Source of the DNA: JADIYM01 sp964641945
GTDB lineage: Bacteria > Acidobacteriota > Blastocatellia > UBA7656 > JADIYM01
Direction: 5' to 3'
NCBI GenBank assembly: GCA_964641945.1
Contig: CAZXLQ010000059.1
Span: forward strand, 1 to 21,058
DNA: 21,058 nt
The translations under genes were made by a program, and so were the position numbers. Shown here piece after piece: positions 1 to 6,741 of this stretch. The notes under the pieces are model-generated. The model was not told the DNA's origin and made no database searches. It worked only from the letters and a program-made list of their open reading frames with translations. Within the stretch, counting starts at the first letter, position 1. Each line of letters starts with the position of its first letter.

Positions 1-1
1 G

Positions 2-358
2 CACACTTGTCCTGAGTGCGGGAGTAAAGAGGCCACCCTCTCCGGCGCACAGCCCTCGTCGAGCGTGCCGGATGGCTGGTTACGTGCAATCGACGAAGCT
101 CTTGTCGTTGCCAATATCGGCGTGGTAAACGAGAGTGACACATACGAGCAGGCCAAGGCCAAGCTCGACAGCCTCATCGGCTTTCATGTCGATGTTGCAA
201 CCGATCCGGCTGTGAACGGTGGCTGGAAACTCGTGCCGAGGCCGCCGACGCCGACAATGGTCAAAGCAGGGCTTGAATCCAGTCACGTGCTCAACGTGCA
301 TCGAGTATTGGCGTGCTACGACGCAATGATTGATGCGGCACCGGAGGCCAAGCCATGA
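2..358 (+). CDS. Partial phage accessory protein with WKLVP..PTPxM motif
   Basis: The frame is open from base 2, so the gene probably begins outside the window; 118 residues are visible. A GTG at 65 is a possible internal start but has no clear ribosome-binding site. The visible part has a CPEC motif at its left edge, a GAQPSSSVP linker, an AKAKLDSL segment and a C-terminal GGWKLVPRPPTPTMVKAGLES stretch. The last is a pattern I recognise from many small early or accessory proteins of proteobacterial prophages, whose function is unknown. Its stop overlaps the next start by four bases (ATGA), so the two genes are translationally coupled. Pieces of this protein recur in the next gene in a different order. 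The coding call is fairly sure; no function can be given. Confidence 0.7.
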   Translation, partial: HTCPECGSKEATLSGAQPSSSVPDGWLRAIDEALVVANIGVVNESDTYEQAKAKLDSLIGFHVDVATDPAVNGGWKLVPRPPTPTMVKAGLESSHVLNVHRVLACYDAMIDAAPEAKP

Positions 359-1341
359 CCGACCACGCAAACGAACTGCGGCGCCATGCCCGCAAGATAC
401 CCCACCCGCAAGGCGAGACGCCGGGTGTAATGCTGCGGGCTGCGGACGAAATCGAGCGGCTGGCCACGAAGCTCAAAGCGGCTGAGAAAGAGCGCGACTT
501 TGCGAAAACAGAGATTGCCCGCCTGCATGACGACATCCGCGAACTGACGGACGAGCGCGTGCTGGATGAGGAAGACCGGGAGCGGATCGTCGCGCATCTG
601 CAAGGCGAAGCCAAGGCCAAGCTCGACAGCCTCGAAGCGACTGAGAAAGATTCGGCGCACCACAAGGCGCTAGCGGAAAGCGCCCTGCGTGTTGCAAAGG
701 GATGGGAAGACAAGTGTGACGAGCTGCGCGCCAAGATCGAGGAGATGGAGCGGCAGAAGCCGGTTGCGTACCTACCCCTTTCAAGCGCGCGCATATTGGA
801 AAGTGGCTTTATTGCAAATGCCGTTGTTTGGAATTGTCGCGACAAAGCCGCGTCAGATATGCCTCTATACGCCCTCCCCGGCGCACAGCCCGCGCCGAGC
901 GTGCCCGCTGAATCCATCGGGAAGATGCTGGCACAGGCGATGGATGCTGCCGTCGCCAACGGCGCGAACAGCGTATCGATGCCCGATGAGCTGGTTGAGG
1001 TAGCAGCATGGCTGAGCGGAGTACAGCCGAACCCGGCCAATGGCCAGACTCGTGCTGTCCGCGACGTAATCGCCGAGCGCCGCCGGCAGATCGAAGTAGA
1101 AGGCTGGGCGCCGGAGCATGATGACCGCCATGGCGCGCACGAGCTGGCGGAGGCGGCTGCTTGCTACTGCCTGTCGAGTGCCGGAAAGCCGTTCGACTAC
1201 TTTGAGACGATGTGGCCTTGGGAGCGGTGGTGGTTCAAGGTGTCCGACCCGCGCCGCGACCTCGTCAAAGCCGGCGCACTGGTCCTCGCCGAGATCGAGC
1301 GTCTGGACCGGGCTGAAGCGCCGAAGCAGGAGGGCGAGTGA
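355..1341 (+). CDS. Modular phage accessory protein, coiled coil plus conserved C-terminal domain
   Basis: A protein of 328 residues. Residues about 25-135 are charged and heptad-like, predicting a coiled coil (EIERLATKLKAAEKERD, ELRAKIEEMERQKP). A linker with LPGAQPAPSVP follows at about 175-185. The C-terminal third has the pattern VIAERRRQIEVEGWAPEHDD...AAACY...WPWERWWFKVSDPRRDLVKAGALVLAEIERLDR. I know this as a common conserved domain of phage and prophage hypothetical proteins; its biochemical role is not established. The start is fixed by the ATGA overlap with the preceding gene. The gene looks like a mosaic of exchangeable modules. It lies left of the packaging genes and is unlikely to be structural. 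Confidence 0.8.
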   Translation: MTDHANELRRHARKIPHPQGETPGVMLRAADEIERLATKLKAAEKERDFAKTEIARLHDDIRELTDERVLDEEDRERIVAHLQGEAKAKLDSLEATEKDSAHHKALAESALRVAKGWEDKCDELRAKIEEMERQKPVAYLPLSSARILESGFIANAVVWNCRDKAASDMPLYALPGAQPAPSVPAESIGKMLAQAMDAAVANGANSVSMPDELVEVAAWLSGVQPNPANGQTRAVRDVIAERRRQIEVEGWAPEHDDRHGAHELAEAAACYCLSSAGKPFDYFETMWPWERWWFKVSDPRRDLVKAGALVLAEIERLDRAEAPKQEGE

Positions 1342-1535
1342 TGGCAAAGCCCCACATCTACCGCCGCGCCGGCCGCTGGTTCTGCCGGCTGGACCATTAC
1401 GGCCGCCTGATTCTTGCCGCCGGGCGGCGCTCGCCCGAGCTGGCCTATGAGGCGCTGCGCGAGCAGATCTGGCCCGGATGGGGGCCTGCGCTTCCGCCTG
1501 CTCGCGTGCGCAATCGTGACGCTACGATCGCCTGA
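1341..1535 (+). CDS. Small hypothetical protein
   Basis: A basic protein of 64 residues (MAKPHIYRRAGRWFCRLDHY...). I chose the ATG at 1341, which overlaps the previous stop by one base (TGATG) and has a purine-rich AGGAGGGCGAG sequence just upstream, made by the end of the preceding gene. A GTG one codon earlier, at 1338, is the alternative. The N-terminus has alternating aromatic and basic residues (YRRAGRWFCRLDHYGR), which could be a short beta-hairpin binding nucleic acid, but that is a guess. No family recognised. Confidence 0.6.
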   Translation: MAKPHIYRRAGRWFCRLDHYGRLILAAGRRSPELAYEALREQIWPGWGPALPPARVRNRDATIA

Positions 1536-1552
1536 ATTCTCCGGAGCCCACC

Positions 1553-2932
1553 ATGAAGAAACCCGTCATCCTGATCACCAAGCCTGAATCCTTGGGCGAG
1601 CTCTCCGCGCTGCAGAAGGCGCACGTCAAAGGCTACACCCGCAAGGACGGGACGTTTGTGAAGGAACACGACACCAGCGTCACCGCCAAGCCGAAGGTCG
1701 AGGGGTTTGGCCGCGGCGACAAGGTGAAGGTCCATAAGCCCGGGCAAATCTCACACGGCGTGGAAGGCACGGTGATCGGCTCGTCCAAGGTGAAGCAGGA
1801 CCACGTGTCAATCAAGACGCTGGACGGTAAAACGGTTTCGCATCACAAGGACGACTTGGTGCCGGCGGTTGCACGACCTGAGAAGTCCGCCGGCGACCAG
1901 TACGGCCACCCGAACGTCGTCGGCCATGCCGAAAACCTGAAGGGCGGCGACGCCTCGAAGGCGCACGGCATGCACTTCGCCGGCAAGGAGTACATCGCGT
2001 CTGGCAAAGAGGGGAGGTCGTTCCATGACGACACGCCTGTTCGCCACTTTACCGAGCTGACCGGCACCGGCGATGACGACGGCGAGCACGTCTGGATGGA
2101 TCACTCCGGGCGTGTGCACGCTGACGACACCTCGTCGGTCAAGCGGCTGCGCGGCGAGTACGAGGCGCATGCCGGGAAAACCGATCAGAAGCCCGCGGGT
2201 GGCGCCGTTAAGCCGAAACACTCCGCCGCGACGCTGTCGGCTCTTGCCGATCAGCACGAGGCCGAGTCCGAGCGTCAGGACAAGCTGGCGACCAAGAAGG
2301 GCGCCAACCACCCGGACTACGAGAAGCACGTCATCGCGTCGGCGCATCACGCCAAGGCGCAGCGCCATGCCGAGAAGGCGCTCGACGCCAAGGATGAAGG
2401 CGAGCGCGACGCGCACCTCGAGGCGCACGCTCGCTACAAGGCGCTTGCGGAAAAAGCGGAGGCCAGCGTTGGCGCTGCGCCTGCCGGCTCGAAGAAGGGC
2501 GGGTATGTCGCCCCCAAGGACGGCGAGGTCGGGCATAGCGAGCACACGCAGTACGGCGCCTATTTCCGCAAGGGTGACAAGGTCCGCGACGGGAGCGGGA
2601 AAGAGCACGAGGTTATGGAACACCGCGGCGCCGAGGTGAAGACCTACGGCGGCGGCTCCTTCCATCCGACCAAGCTGTCCCATGTGTCGTCGAAGCCTTC
2701 CGGCGGCGGCGACAGCGCTCTCGGCCCGGCGCTGCACCACTCCGACCTGAAGGAAGGCGACGAGCTGATCGGCCCGGACGGCGAGAAGCACGAGTACAGC
2801 CACACCACACGCGGTCTTGGTCGGATGAAGATCGAGACGCGCGCTGGCTACTCTCACCCGACCGAGAAGGACGGCACGCTGCCCGGCTGGAAGAAAACCG
2901 GGCGAAACAACATGACGGGCGAAGGTCACTGA
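1553..2932 (+). CDS. Lys/His-rich protein with repeated SH3/KOW-like modules, candidate internal head protein
   Basis: A protein of 459 residues with CGGAG upstream of the ATG. It opens with a hydrophobic-basic peptide (MKKPVILITKPES) followed by HVKGYTRKDGTFVKEHD at 24-40, a motif I recall from virion-module proteins of other proteobacterial phages. Residues 53-104 look like a KOW/SH3-type barrel (GDKVKV...GTVIG...V.IKTLDGKTV...DDLVP). Similar pieces recur at about 335-375 (GDKVRDGSGKEHEV...HPTKLSHV) and 400-440 (GDELIGPDGEKHEY). Residues about 225-310 form an Ala/His/Glu/Lys-rich helix. It stands directly before the terminase, where a small terminase subunit is often found, but it does not resemble one. 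The N-terminal peptide resembles that of the 1507-residue helicase protein, which suggests packaging inside the head; this is inference. A terminator follows. Confidence 0.75.
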   Translation: MKKPVILITKPESLGELSALQKAHVKGYTRKDGTFVKEHDTSVTAKPKVEGFGRGDKVKVHKPGQISHGVEGTVIGSSKVKQDHVSIKTLDGKTVSHHKDDLVPAVARPEKSAGDQYGHPNVVGHAENLKGGDASKAHGMHFAGKEYIASGKEGRSFHDDTPVRHFTELTGTGDDDGEHVWMDHSGRVHADDTSSVKRLRGEYEAHAGKTDQKPAGGAVKPKHSAATLSALADQHEAESERQDKLATKKGANHPDYEKHVIASAHHAKAQRHAEKALDAKDEGERDAHLEAHARYKALAEKAEASVGAAPAGSKKGGYVAPKDGEVGHSEHTQYGAYFRKGDKVRDGSGKEHEVMEHRGAEVKTYGGGSFHPTKLSHVSSKPSGGGDSALGPALHHSDLKEGDELIGPDGEKHEYSHTTRGLGRMKIETRAGYSHPTEKDGTLPGWKKTGRNNMTGEGH

Positions 2933-2951
2933 CCGCCACCGCTCCGCCTGC

Positions 2952-2973
2952 AGGCCGCCTCCGGGCGGCTTTT
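2952..2973 (+). terminator. Rho-independent terminator between the SH3-repeat gene and terminase
   Basis: The inverted repeat GCCGCC (2954-2959) and GGCGGC (2964-2969) encloses a four-base loop, TCCG, and is followed by TTTT. It lies in the 63-base gap between the 459-residue gene and the terminase, so it should cut transcription entering the terminase. Confidence 0.7.
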
Positions 2974-2995
2974 CCATTTCTGATACACTCGGCTC

Positions 2996-5626
2996 ATGGC
3001 TCAAGTCCGCATCAAGCTCCCGCGCCCGCACCACGGCCAGTCTCGCGCGCTGGCCGCCGCATCAAGGTTCAACGTCATCGCTGGCGGCGAGAAGTCCGGG
3101 AAGACGACCTTAGCCATTGAGGCGCTGCTCGTCGGGCGCTACGGGGCGCTGAAGGGCTACCCGGTGGCGATGTTCTGCGCGGACAAGGATGAGCTGGTGA
3201 AAACCAAGCGCCGCGTGCTGCAGATCATCGAGCCGCTGGTGTCCGCGCCGACCCGTCGAAACCAGATTGCGATTGGCGGCGATGCGCGCATCGACTTCTT
3301 CTCGCTCGACGAAAAGCTCGACAGCTGGGGTCAGTACGCCACGATCGTGGTCGATGACGCGGCCAACATCGAGGACATCGACAGGCTGTGGGATGACGCG
3401 CTGCACCCGATGCTTGCCCGGTATCAGGGCGATGCGTGGTTCCTCTCGAAGCCGGCCAGCAAGAAGAACTCGTTCTGGAGCCTGTACGCGAACGCGGACA
3501 CGGACGCGAGCTGGTCGGCGACGTCTATCCCGTCGTGGGAGAACCCGCATATCGACGCCGCGATGATCGAGAAGGCGCGGGCCGAGATGCCGGCCGCGGC
3601 GTTCGATCAGGAGTGGGGCGCCGTGTTCCTCGGGCACGACATGGCGCTGCGCGCATCGCAGATGGTGGTCGGCGAGAACGAGACGTTCCGCCAGTGGTGC
3701 GAGCGTCTGGCAAAGGACGGCCTGAAGGTCGACGGCAAGCCGTTCAAGCTCGACGACCGGCCGGCGATGGCGTGGATCTACGACCAAGTCCCGAGCACGC
3801 TGGACGAGGCCTACAGGCTCGTGCTGGTGCTCATGAAGTGCGCGCAGGTCGGCTTCACCGTCATGGAGATGCTGGCCACGATCTACCTCGGGTTGCGGTT
3901 CGGCCCGGCGACGGTCGGCATGTTCCTGCCGGACACGAACCTCGCGGACATCAAGTCCTCGAAGCGCTTCATGCCGGTTGTGCGAACCATCCCGTCCGTG
4001 CACAAGCTCATGACCATGGAGGCGGCCGACGGGAGCGGCCGGAAGCAAGGCGAGGGCAACGTCCGGGTGCGCCAGATCGGCGACGCGATGTTCGTGTTCT
4101 CGTGGACCTCGGGCCGCGCGACGACCGAGTCGATCCCGATGGACATCTTGTCCTACGACGAGGTGCAGGAGATGACCTTGGAGCAGATGGAGAAGACGCA
4201 GGAGCGCCTGTCCGCCTCCGATGTTCGCTTCACGCTCATGGGCTCGACCGCGAACTGGCCGGATGCCGACATCCACCACTGGTACAAGCGCGGGAGCCAG
4301 TACCGATTCCACTCCGAGTGCCCGACCTGCGGCAGCAAGAAGCCGCTGGACGACTATTTCCCGAACTGCGTATGGCGCGACCCAGACACAGGCCTGTACC
4401 GGTATGTCTGCCCAAACGGGCATGTGCTCGAGGACGTCCAGCGCGGCGAGTGGATCCCCGATAACCCCGACGCTGACCCGCCCGTCGATGCGTCGGTGCC
4501 CAAGAAGGACCGGCCGCTGCGCATCAGGTCGATCCACTTCCCGCAGTTCCTGTCGCCAACGATCAGCGCGGAGGAGATCATCTTCGCGTACAACACGGCC
4601 ACCGACATGAAGAACTTCTTCAATCGGAAGCTCGGGAAGCCGTACCTTGACCCGTCGCAGGTGCCGGTGAATCTCGAGCACCTTGCGAACTGCGTTTCCC
4701 ACGGCAAGGCTGCAGGCGTGGTCTGGAAGAGCCGCGCGTCGGGCACGTACATGGGCATCGACCAGATGGGCAACTTCAACGTCCATGTGATCAAGGAGCG
4801 CCTACCCGACGGCCGTCAGGCAGTGGTGCACATCGAAGAGACCTACAGCGCGGATCCGTTCGCGCGCTCGTCCGAGCTGATGGAGCAGTACGGCGTCGCG
4901 GTGTGCGTGGTCGAAATCAACCCGAACTACAACGACGCGAAGAAGTTCGCGGCGCGGCATCCCGGGCGAGTGTTCATCTGCGACAGCTTCGGCAGCCTGA
5001 AGGAGGACATGATCGTTTGGGGCGACGCGCCGCGGCTCGATCCGAGCGATCGGCGCACGGCGGAGGACGCGCGGGATCGCTACACGCTGCGCATGGACCA
5101 GTACAAGTGCATGCAGGTCAGCATGAGCCGGTTCACCGCTCGCTCGCCGTTGTGCCTGTTCCCGGATCCGCAGGGGCTTGTTCAGGAGGTGGTCGAGAAG
5201 GGGCAGCGCCATGCGGTGGCCGTGCTGCCTCGGATGTTCCACCACTTCACCAAGACCGCACTGGTGGCGGAGAAGGATGCGGAAACGAACCAGTACCGGC
5301 GCTCGGTCAAGAAGATCGGTATCGACCCGCACTTTTCCTACGCAAACATGCTGTGCGACGTGGCTTGGAGTCGCGCTCACGGCACGAGCATGTTCATTCT
5401 GCCGGAGGGGCCCAAGATGAGCGACCAGCAAGAGGCGGTAAAGCAGGCCATGCCGGGGCTGCCCGATCAGGTCATCACGCTGGTGCGCGAGCTGCCGGCT
5501 GGCGAGGTGTGCGGCCGGTGCGTGTCGTTTGACCCGGACACCAGCCGCTGCACGGAGAGAGACCTTCTGGTCCGCCCGTCGGACCCGGGGTGCGCGTTCT
5601 TCGTGCCGGACGAGCCGGGTCAGTAG
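2996..5626 (+). CDS. Large terminase, GpA type, with an additional N-terminal terminase-like ATPase domain
   Basis: DNA-packaging motor and nuclease of 876 residues. Residues 15-215 resemble the ATPase half of terminase_6-type large subunits: Walker A GEKSGKTT at 31-38, Walker B-like IVVDDA at 117-122, and SIPSWENPHID...FDQEWGAVFLG at 177-213, matching the usual W(D/E)NP...QE end of that domain. From about 228 a second terminase begins that matches lambda gpA: degenerate Walker A MKCAQVGFT (280-288), Walker B-like MDILSYDEV (382-390), RFTLMGST (411-418), Cys pairs CPTC (442-445) and CPNGH (472-476), and an RNase H-like nuclease with candidate metal ligands D589, E640 and D788. The last 40 residues hold four cysteines (839, 842, 852, 866). 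GpA proteins are near 640 residues, so the N-terminal 220 residues are extra. No small subunit was recognised nearby. Confidence 0.92.
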   Translation: MAQVRIKLPRPHHGQSRALAAASRFNVIAGGEKSGKTTLAIEALLVGRYGALKGYPVAMFCADKDELVKTKRRVLQIIEPLVSAPTRRNQIAIGGDARIDFFSLDEKLDSWGQYATIVVDDAANIEDIDRLWDDALHPMLARYQGDAWFLSKPASKKNSFWSLYANADTDASWSATSIPSWENPHIDAAMIEKARAEMPAAAFDQEWGAVFLGHDMALRASQMVVGENETFRQWCERLAKDGLKVDGKPFKLDDRPAMAWIYDQVPSTLDEAYRLVLVLMKCAQVGFTVMEMLATIYLGLRFGPATVGMFLPDTNLADIKSSKRFMPVVRTIPSVHKLMTMEAADGSGRKQGEGNVRVRQIGDAMFVFSWTSGRATTESIPMDILSYDEVQEMTLEQMEKTQERLSASDVRFTLMGSTANWPDADIHHWYKRGSQYRFHSECPTCGSKKPLDDYFPNCVWRDPDTGLYRYVCPNGHVLEDVQRGEWIPDNPDADPPVDASVPKKDRPLRIRSIHFPQFLSPTISAEEIIFAYNTATDMKNFFNRKLGKPYLDPSQVPVNLEHLANCVSHGKAAGVVWKSRASGTYMGIDQMGNFNVHVIKERLPDGRQAVVHIEETYSADPFARSSELMEQYGVAVCVVEINPNYNDAKKFAARHPGRVFICDSFGSLKEDMIVWGDAPRLDPSDRRTAEDARDRYTLRMDQYKCMQVSMSRFTARSPLCLFPDPQGLVQEVVEKGQRHAVAVLPRMFHHFTKTALVAEKDAETNQYRRSVKKIGIDPHFSYANMLCDVAWSRAHGTSMFILPEGPKMSDQQEAVKQAMPGLPDQVITLVRELPAGEVCGRCVSFDPDTSRCTERDLLVRPSDPGCAFFVPDEPGQ

Positions 5627-5979
5627 TAGGCCGCGTTCCGCGCCCGCCGCTCGAAGTCGTCTTCCTGTGTTGCGGGCTCTGCCGCCTTGGGCACCGGCGC
5701 GGGCATCGGCTCGATGTCCTTGCCGCAGTGCTTGCAGGTGGTCGCCTGTGCTTTGACCAGCTCGGCGCAGTGCGGGCACTTCCGGCTCTCGCCGGACGCG
5801 ATCGCGCGTGATTCGATCTCGGCCTCGTTTCGGGCGACGACCAACGCCATCAGGACGCCGACCGGCCCGAGCAGGACACCAAGAAAGCACCAGCCGGCGA
5901 CGCTTCGGCCTTTGTTCGACGCGACGATGCCTGCGGTAATGCCACACGCGATCAGGATGACGATCATGCTTCCGGTCAT
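5620..5979 (-). CDS. Small membrane protein with C-terminal zinc ribbon
   Basis: A leftward gene of 119 residues. Two hydrophobic segments (about 5-20 and 28-49, with GWCFLGVLLGPVGVLMALVV) predict a membrane hairpin. A charged linker follows, then CPHC...CKHC (Cys 68, 71, 82, 85), a classic zinc ribbon. A low-complexity Pro/Ala tail ends the protein. The start has a good ribosome-binding site, AAGGAGAGCACC. It is the last gene of a four-gene leftward cluster, and its end overlaps the end of the terminase gene by seven bases on the opposite strand. Function unknown; a moron-type membrane protein, for example acting in superinfection exclusion, is plausible but unproven. Confidence 0.75.
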   Translation of the reverse strand: MTGSMIVILIACGITAGIVASNKGRSVAGWCFLGVLLGPVGVLMALVVARNEAEIESRAIASGESRKCPHCAELVKAQATTCKHCGKDIEPMPAPVPKAAEPATQEDDFERRARNAAYY

Positions 5980-5994
5980 GGTGCTCTCCTTGGA

Positions 5995-6180
5995 TTACGC
6001 GGACTCGGCGTCGAAGCGTTCGCGGATCTGGCTGATGCGCTCGGCTTCGTGCTGTTGTCCTGCTTGAAAACATGCCCGGGCGAAACGCTCGAGCGCGAAC
6101 TTGTCGCCGTCGATGGTGCCGGCGGTGATGGTGATTCCGGCCTGCGTCATCAGGCGGGTGATGGTGCTGTTGTCGATCAT
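5995..6180 (-). CDS. Small hypothetical protein in the leftward cluster
   Basis: A protein of 61 residues (MIDNSTITRLMTQAGITITAG...), with a mainly helical, charged C-terminus (FARACFQAGQQHEAERISQIRERFDAES). Its start overlaps the stop of the upstream 108-residue gene by four bases (ATGA), and the next gene starts 15 bases beyond its stop. The arrangement strongly supports a real operon. It resembles small phage accessory proteins of unknown function; no catalytic motif is visible. Confidence 0.7.
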   Translation of the reverse strand: MIDNSTITRLMTQAGITITAGTIDGDKFALERFARACFQAGQQHEAERISQIRERFDAESA

Positions 6181-6503
6181 TCCTTGCGTGCCTCGTTGTC
6201 GAAGTGGTTCAGCACCGCGTCCACGAGGTGCTGGCCGATGGCCTGCAGGTGCTCAGGCCGAATCCCGCCGCTGCGCTCGCCGTCGATCGCCTCGAACACG
6301 AGGCGGTCTGTTTCGGCGTAGGCTGCTTCGGTCAGGCTGCCGAGCGCCTCGGATACCGCTTTCGGGTCTGCGCGCATCCGGCCGATCTCACGCTGAATCA
6401 TGCTTTCGATCGCTTCGTCGTCGAGCAGGCTGTATCCTTGCGCCGGGCCGCAGCTCTTGCAGTCGGTGGCGCCGCACATGCACGGACCTTCTGGCGTTCG
6501 CAT
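6177..6503 (-). CDS. Conserved phage protein with N-terminal CxC...CxxC cluster
   Basis: A protein of 108 residues beginning MRTPEGPCMCGATDCKSCG, with four cysteines in the first 18 residues in a C-x-C-x4-C-x2-C arrangement that could bind a metal. The remainder is acidic and helical. The CMCGATDCKSCGPAQGY opening is one I recall from small hypothetical proteins in proteobacterial prophages. It follows the 39-residue membrane protein gene by nine bases and is coupled by an ATGA overlap to the 61-residue gene. Function unknown. Confidence 0.75.
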   Translation of the reverse strand: MRTPEGPCMCGATDCKSCGPAQGYSLLDDEAIESMIQREIGRMRADPKAVSEALGSLTEAAYAETDRLVFEAIDGERSGGIRPEHLQAIGQHLVDAVLNHFDNEARKE

Positions 6504-6512
6504 GGTAACCGC

Positions 6513-6632
6513 TCAGATGCCGCTGGCCGCCAAGTAGGCGAGGGCGAGTCCGCCGATGACCGCGACGATGTAGTCGACGATGCCGGGTTCGGTCTTGAAC
6601 TCTTTTTCGGTCTTCAGTTCGCTGGGTTTCAT
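6513..6632 (-). CDS. 39-residue single-span membrane peptide
   Basis: I translated this short gene by eye. It begins MKPSELKTEKEFKTEPG and then has a hydrophobic stretch from about residue 18 to 39 (IVDYIVAVIGGLALAYLAAS), so it is probably a single-span membrane peptide with a charged N-terminal tail. The ribosome-binding site is strong (GGAGAGCACC then ATG), and the 13 bases GGAGAGCACCATG are identical to those at the start of the 119-residue gene of the same cluster. It is the first gene of the leftward cluster. Function unknown; a regulatory or exclusion peptide is possible. Confidence 0.65.
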   Translation of the reverse strand: MKPSELKTEKEFKTEPGIVDYIVAVIGGLALAYLAASGI

Positions 6633-6664
6633 GGTGCTCTCCGTTTCGTTGGTGACGACTGCAC

Positions 6665-6684
6665 GTTAACCGTATCTGGATAAC
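6665..6684. promoter_or_regulatory. Inverted repeat in the divergent gap, possible operator
   Basis: GTTAACC and GGATAAC are near-perfect inverted copies (six of seven positions) separated by six bases. They lie in the AT-richer 109-base gap between the leftward 39-residue gene and the rightward portal gene. Reading leftward, TTGCAA lies 17 bases before TAACGT, a weak promoter-like pair that overlaps the repeat. An operator for the leftward cluster is a reasonable guess only. Confidence 0.3.
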
Positions 6685-6741
6685 ATTGCAACGACTCAGG
6701 CGAACAAACAGGCCAGCCGTCGTGATGCAACACTGCCGGGT

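Noticed and set aside
3110..4786. Long open frame opposite the terminase (558 residues)
   Set aside because: It is Arg/His/Val-rich with no family motifs, fully antisense to a clear terminase. Long antisense frames are expected in GC-rich genes.
4802..6073. Leftward frame of 423 residues crossing the terminase end and two small leftward genes
   Set aside because: It conflicts with the well-supported 119- and 61-residue genes, which have operon spacing and ribosome-binding sites, and its own sequence is Arg-rich and motif-free.
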